Origin: UBA5972 sp002430125 | GTDB lineage: Bacteria > Pseudomonadota > Alphaproteobacteria > Rhodobacterales > Rhodobacteraceae | Assembly (NCBI GenBank): GCA_937892915.1 | Contig: CALBIC010000041.1 | Location: 1-32,972 of the forward strand | Direction of reading: 5' to 3' | DNA: 32,972 nt | Shown: positions 30,254-32,972 of the stretch, piece after piece | Layout: the number at the start of each line of letters is the position of its first letter | Position numbering within the stretch: the first letter of the stretch is position 1 | The notes under the pieces: model-generated | The model's input: the letters and a program-made list of their open reading frames with translations, nothing else | What the model was told of the DNA's origin: nothing | Database searches by the model: none | Position numbers and translations under genes: made by a program

Positions 30254-31584
30254 CGCGGCAAGGTGAGCACAACTTTCAGGCCACCCAATTCTTCGCTGTC
30301 CAGCAATTCAAGCGCACCACCGTGGCTGCTGGCAATATCCATCACGATGCTCAGTCCCAAACCAACCCCGGTTCCGTGATCCTGATTCCGTGCAGAATCA
30401 AGCCTGATAAAAGGCCGGATGGCCAGATCACGCTGTGCCACAGGAATGCCGGGACCGTTATCTTCGACAATAAAGCGGATCGAACCCGCGGTCTGATCCA
30501 TCGACAACCGACAGAGATTGCCGTAACGTGCCGCGTTGTTGATAAGGTTTTGCAAAGCCCGCCGAACGGCATTTGGACGAAGCCTGACTTGTGCAAATGG
30601 CGTATCCGTTTGAGATAAAACAAATTCAGGCACCACTTCATCCCGCCCAAACTCGTCGATCACCTGTTGGGCCAGCTGCACCGGATCGGTCAGAACAGTT
30701 TCCTCGAGGCTGTCGCCGCGTGCGAAGGCCAAGAACTCCTCGAGCATCACCTCCATATCGTCGACATCGCGGATTAAATCTGTGGTTTCTTCGCTCGGTT
30801 CACTTAAAGACAGCCCCAATTTCAGACGGGTCAAAGGCGTTCTTAGGTCATGGCTCACGCCTGACAACATCAGGGTCCGCTGTTCGATATGTCGCTCGAT
30901 CCGGTCACGCATCGCAAGAAAAGCTTGCCCGGCAGCGCGCACTTCGGTGGCACCCGACACCCGGTAAGGAATATTCCGACCCCGGCCAAAGGCTTCGGCG
31001 GCGCAGGCAAGTCTGCGGATCGGCCGCACTTGATTTCGCAGGAAAATGAAAGAAATCAAGGTCATCAGAATCGATATTATGATCATCATAACAAGCAATT
31101 GATGTGGCGCTGAGGCCGATACTCTTGATCGGTCAAATGTCACGCTATATTGGCTTTTTGTTGAATGCAGCCCAAGACGCACAATTCGCCCATTGGTTTT
31201 CAGATCAATCCAGTCAATTGCCGGGATTCCGGCGCGCAATGTCGTTATCACGTTGGCACCGGTCAGATCGTCTATTGCTCGACTGTCGGTGTTGTTTAAG
31301 TCAATCGCCTCTGTGGGAACAATCGCATAACCCAGCGGCAAAGCGAGTTCGTTGATGACTTTGGCTACCGCGTAAGTATCGTTAGCATCGTCGATCTGCT
31401 TTAAAATCAAGGATACATCCCGGACAATATTCACCGACATTTGTTGGGTGACCCCATCAAAATGCCGTTGAATGAAGGTCACAGAAACCACCAGTTGAAT
31501 GGTGATCACGGGCACCAACAGAATCATAGCGGCCCGGCCATAAAGGCCCTTAGGAAGGATTGACTTGAGCCAAGCGAAGGTCAT
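30250..31584 (-). CDS. EnvZ-like sensor histidine kinase, no adjacent response regulator
   Basis: A membrane sensor kinase that autophosphorylates on His and passes phosphate to a response regulator. From the ATG at 31584 the product has 444 residues: a first membrane helix (about 15-38), a periplasmic sensor (about 40-160), a second helix (about 162-186), a HAMP linker (VRPIRRLACAAEAFGRGRNI), the dimerisation/phosphoacceptor H-box with His245 in GVSHDLRTPLTRLKL, the N-box LQNLINNAARYG, and G-boxes VEDNGPGIP and GTGVGLGLSIV. Layout matches the EnvZ group. The frame continues upstream across the divergent MBL gene to 32118, but that part is an antisense shadow. No regulator gene lies within the window on either side. 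Confidence 0.93.
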   Translation of the reverse strand: MTFAWLKSILPKGLYGRAAMILLVPVITIQLVVSVTFIQRHFDGVTQQMSVNIVRDVSLILKQIDDANDTYAVAKVINELALPLGYAIVPTEAIDLNNTDSRAIDDLTGANVITTLRAGIPAIDWIDLKTNGRIVRLGLHSTKSQYSVTFDRSRVSASAPHQLLVMMIIISILMTLISFIFLRNQVRPIRRLACAAEAFGRGRNIPYRVSGATEVRAAGQAFLAMRDRIERHIEQRTLMLSGVSHDLRTPLTRLKLGLSLSEPSEETTDLIRDVDDMEVMLEEFLAFARGDSLEETVLTDPVQLAQQVIDEFGRDEVVPEFVLSQTDTPFAQVRLRPNAVRRALQNLINNAARYGNLCRLSMDQTAGSIRFIVEDNGPGIPVAQRDLAIRPFIRLDSARNQDHGTGVGLGLSIVMDIASSHGGALELLDSEELGGLKVVLTLPR

Positions 31585-31629
31585 GTTGGCAAAGTAATCC
31601 GTGAAGTCGGTAAAGCGCAAGGAAACTGC

Positions 31630-32562
31630 ATGGCCAATGACCCGTTCAATCGCAATTTCGACCCACAAACCGGCCAGAGCGTGGAAATTGCACCGGGGAT
31701 GCGTCGGGTCACCGCGCCAAATGCCTCGCCGATGACATTTACCGGCACCAATACCTATCTTTTGGGCGAACGCGAAATTGCGGTTATTGATCCGGGTCCG
31801 GATGACCCGGCTCATCTGGCGGCAATCCTTGCTGCAGTCGGAGACGCGGCAAAAATCAGTCATGTTTTCGTGACCCACAGCCATGTCGACCACTCGCCAC
31901 TTGCCCGCAGGCTGGGCCAGATTGCTGGCGCACCGGTTTTGGCGCTTGGAGACAGTTACGCGTATCGCTCGGTGCGGATGGTCGAACTTGCATCTATCGC
32001 CGAACTTGGCGGCGGCGAGGGGGTCGATGTCGATTTTGCACCTGATATACAACTGACAGACGGCGAAATTGTTCAGACGGCGGAATGGTCCCTCGAGGCG
32101 ATTGCAACACCCGGGCATTTTTCAAACCACATGTGCTTTCATTGGGCGGCTGAGAACGCTGCGTTTTCCGGTGATCACGTTATGGGTTGGGCCACCACAT
32201 TGGTTTCACCGCCCGATGGTGACCTGACTGCGTTCATGAATTCACTGGCGATAATGGCGGCGCGCAACGATGATCGGTATTTTCCGGGGCATGGCGCGCC
32301 GGTTGCAGACCCAAGCGGTATGGTGTCCTATCAAATCGGTCATAGAAAATCACGCGAGGCGCAGATATTGGAATGCCTGACAAGCGGCCCTGCCACGCCG
32401 AGGGGGCTGACCGACCGGATTTACACCGACATTCCGGCATCACTGATCCCGGCGGCGGCGCGCAATGTTTTCTCGCATTTGCTTGATTTACATGCAAGAA
32501 ACCTGGTTTACTGCCGCGATAAGCTGTCGCCAAACGCAGCGTTTTCGTTGCGGATGAAATAG
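31630..32562 (+). CDS. MBL-fold metallo-hydrolase with C-terminal winged-helix domain
   Basis: The 310-residue product has the zinc-binding motif THSHVDH at residues 82-88, later ligands in ATPGHFSNHMC and FSGDHVMG, and the last His in FPGHGAP, so the metal site is complete. Following about residue 245, a winged-helix-like end (REAQILECLTSGPATPRGLTDRIY and AARNVFSHLLDLHARNLVY) resembles the LACTB2-type beta-lactamase-like proteins. Such proteins include RNases and thioester hydrolases; the substrate here is unknown. AAGGAAA precedes the ATG by six bases. It is divergent from the histidine kinase with 45 bases between the starts. Confidence 0.9.
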   Translation: MANDPFNRNFDPQTGQSVEIAPGMRRVTAPNASPMTFTGTNTYLLGEREIAVIDPGPDDPAHLAAILAAVGDAAKISHVFVTHSHVDHSPLARRLGQIAGAPVLALGDSYAYRSVRMVELASIAELGGGEGVDVDFAPDIQLTDGEIVQTAEWSLEAIATPGHFSNHMCFHWAAENAAFSGDHVMGWATTLVSPPDGDLTAFMNSLAIMAARNDDRYFPGHGAPVADPSGMVSYQIGHRKSREAQILECLTSGPATPRGLTDRIYTDIPASLIPAAARNVFSHLLDLHARNLVYCRDKLSPNAAFSLRMK

Positions 32563-32586
32563 AGGCAAAAAACCCGATAAAGCCAC

Positions 32587-32615
32587 TGGACGCCCGAAAC
32601 CTGTCTTGTTATACG
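32587..32615 (+). promoter_or_regulatory. Candidate promoter of tRNA-Asn
   Basis: TGGACG (32587-32592) and TATACG (32610-32615) are 17 bases apart and lie 33 bases before the tRNA 5' end. Each box matches consensus at four of six positions, so this is a tentative call. Confidence 0.35.
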
Positions 32616-32648
32616 AACCCCCGTTGGACCCTTTGGCCCAGCAGGCAT

Positions 32649-32723
32649 TCCGGCGTAGCTCAGCGGTAGAGCAGTTGACTGTTAATCAATTGGTCGTAGG
32701 TTCGATCCCTACCGCCGGAGCCA
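32649..32723 (+). tRNA. tRNA-Asn (GTT)
   Basis: A complete 75-base cloverleaf: acceptor TCCGGCG (32649-32655) with CGCCGGA (32713-32719), D-arm GCTC/GAGC, anticodon loop CTGTTAA with anticodon GTT at 32681-32683, T-arm GTAGG/CCTAC with loop TTCGATC, discriminator G and encoded CCA at 32721-32723. Anticodon and discriminator G agree with asparagine. The 3' end of such genes is a common target for integrating elements. Confidence 0.96.
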
Positions 32724-32972
32724 AATTTATAAATAAAATCAGCGTTTTACTTATCTGGCGCTTGCCAGGGATGGGTAGCCAAGCAGTATTGGGGAACTGT
32801 AGGGGAACAAATTGTAGATATGTACGGACTATCGGAACACTTTCTGTAAATTCCCAGATTTGGGATAGAGGAAGTTTCTGACTGGCACTGTCAGGAGAAA
32901 CTAGCTTGAGGCGGGCAGGGAACCTGGGGCGTTTTGTTAGCATCAGGCCGAACGAGGTGAGACTTCTGAAGT
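32724..32972. other. Gene-poor tail behind tRNA-Asn
   Basis: I see no supportable gene in these 249 bases. They start A/T-rich, contain a doubled GGGGAAC (two copies about 11 bases apart near 32791-32808), a 5-bp hairpin TCCCA/TGGGA (32852-32865) and a second, bulged hairpin whose core is CTGAC/GTCAG (32878-32894). Short frames through here read across the tRNA and are not credible. The base composition differs from the genes before it. It may be the edge of an integrated element or simply spacer. Confidence 0.5.

Noticed and set aside
31585..32118. Upstream extension of the histidine kinase frame
   Set aside because: It is antisense to the MBL-fold gene, and the kinase homology starts at the first membrane helix after 31584.
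32686..32943. 85-codon minus-strand frame ending in AVGIEPTTN
   Set aside because: Its end is the antisense translation of tRNA-Asn, a well-known source of spurious proteins in annotation.

Overview
The window is an ordinary, gene-dense stretch of alphaproteobacterial core chromosome, most likely from the Rhodobacterales (roseobacter group). Evidence for this is the gene order bamA-skp-fabZ-lpxA-lpxI-lpxB, the use of LpxI rather than LpxH, a DUF4167 protein, an lptF-lptG-lptD-surA-pdxA-rsmA operon, a purM-purN pair and a mid-50s looking G+C content. This taxonomic call rests on gene content and protein character, not on a database search.

Layout. 1-6468 (+): outer-membrane and lipid A block: bamA, skp/ompH, fabZ, lpxA, lpxI, lpxB. 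6503-6973 (-): YbaK-type aminoacyl-tRNA deacylase. 7064-12172 (+): glnE, a small unknown protein, then prfA and prmC (release factor 1 and its methylase, coupled by an ATGA overlap). 12402-13043 (+): DUF4167 protein with an Asn/Gln-rich head. 13071-20500 (-): operon lptF-lptG-lptD-surA-pdxA-rsmA, almost every junction overlapping. 20641-22577 (+): pepA and holC. 22582-25037 (-): ABC-F ATPase followed by a retropepsin-like protease. 25185-27405 (+): ndk with a clear intrinsic terminator, then an acyl-CoA ligase. 27402-29370 (-): purM-purN-TfoX-like operon with 4-nt overlaps. 29491-29567: tRNA with CAT anticodon, probably tRNA-Ile2. 29600-30253 (+): histidine phosphatase. 30250-31584 (-): sensor histidine kinase without an adjacent regulator. 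31630-32562 (+): MBL-fold hydrolase. 32649-32723: tRNA-Asn, followed by about 250 bases with no supportable gene.

How the genes work together. Two separate clusters cover envelope building. FabZ, LpxA, LpxI and LpxB make acyl chains and lipid A precursor; LptF/LptG extract LPS from the inner membrane; LptD inserts it in the outer membrane; BamA inserts beta-barrels, including LptD; Skp and SurA chaperone barrels across the periplasm. The other genes are housekeeping: translation termination (PrfA, PrmC), rRNA methylation (RsmA), nitrogen control (GlnE), purines (PurM, PurN, Ndk), vitamin B6 (PdxA), replication (HolC).

I found no convincing novel multi-gene system, defence island, prophage, insertion sequence or CRISPR array. 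The items most worth a second look are the conserved-looking 92-aa unknown between glnE and prfA, the structured DNA ahead of bamA, the three-cysteine LptD, the non-ATG starts of lptF and purN, the orphan histidine kinase next to a SixA-like phosphatase, and the gene-poor tail behind tRNA-Asn.
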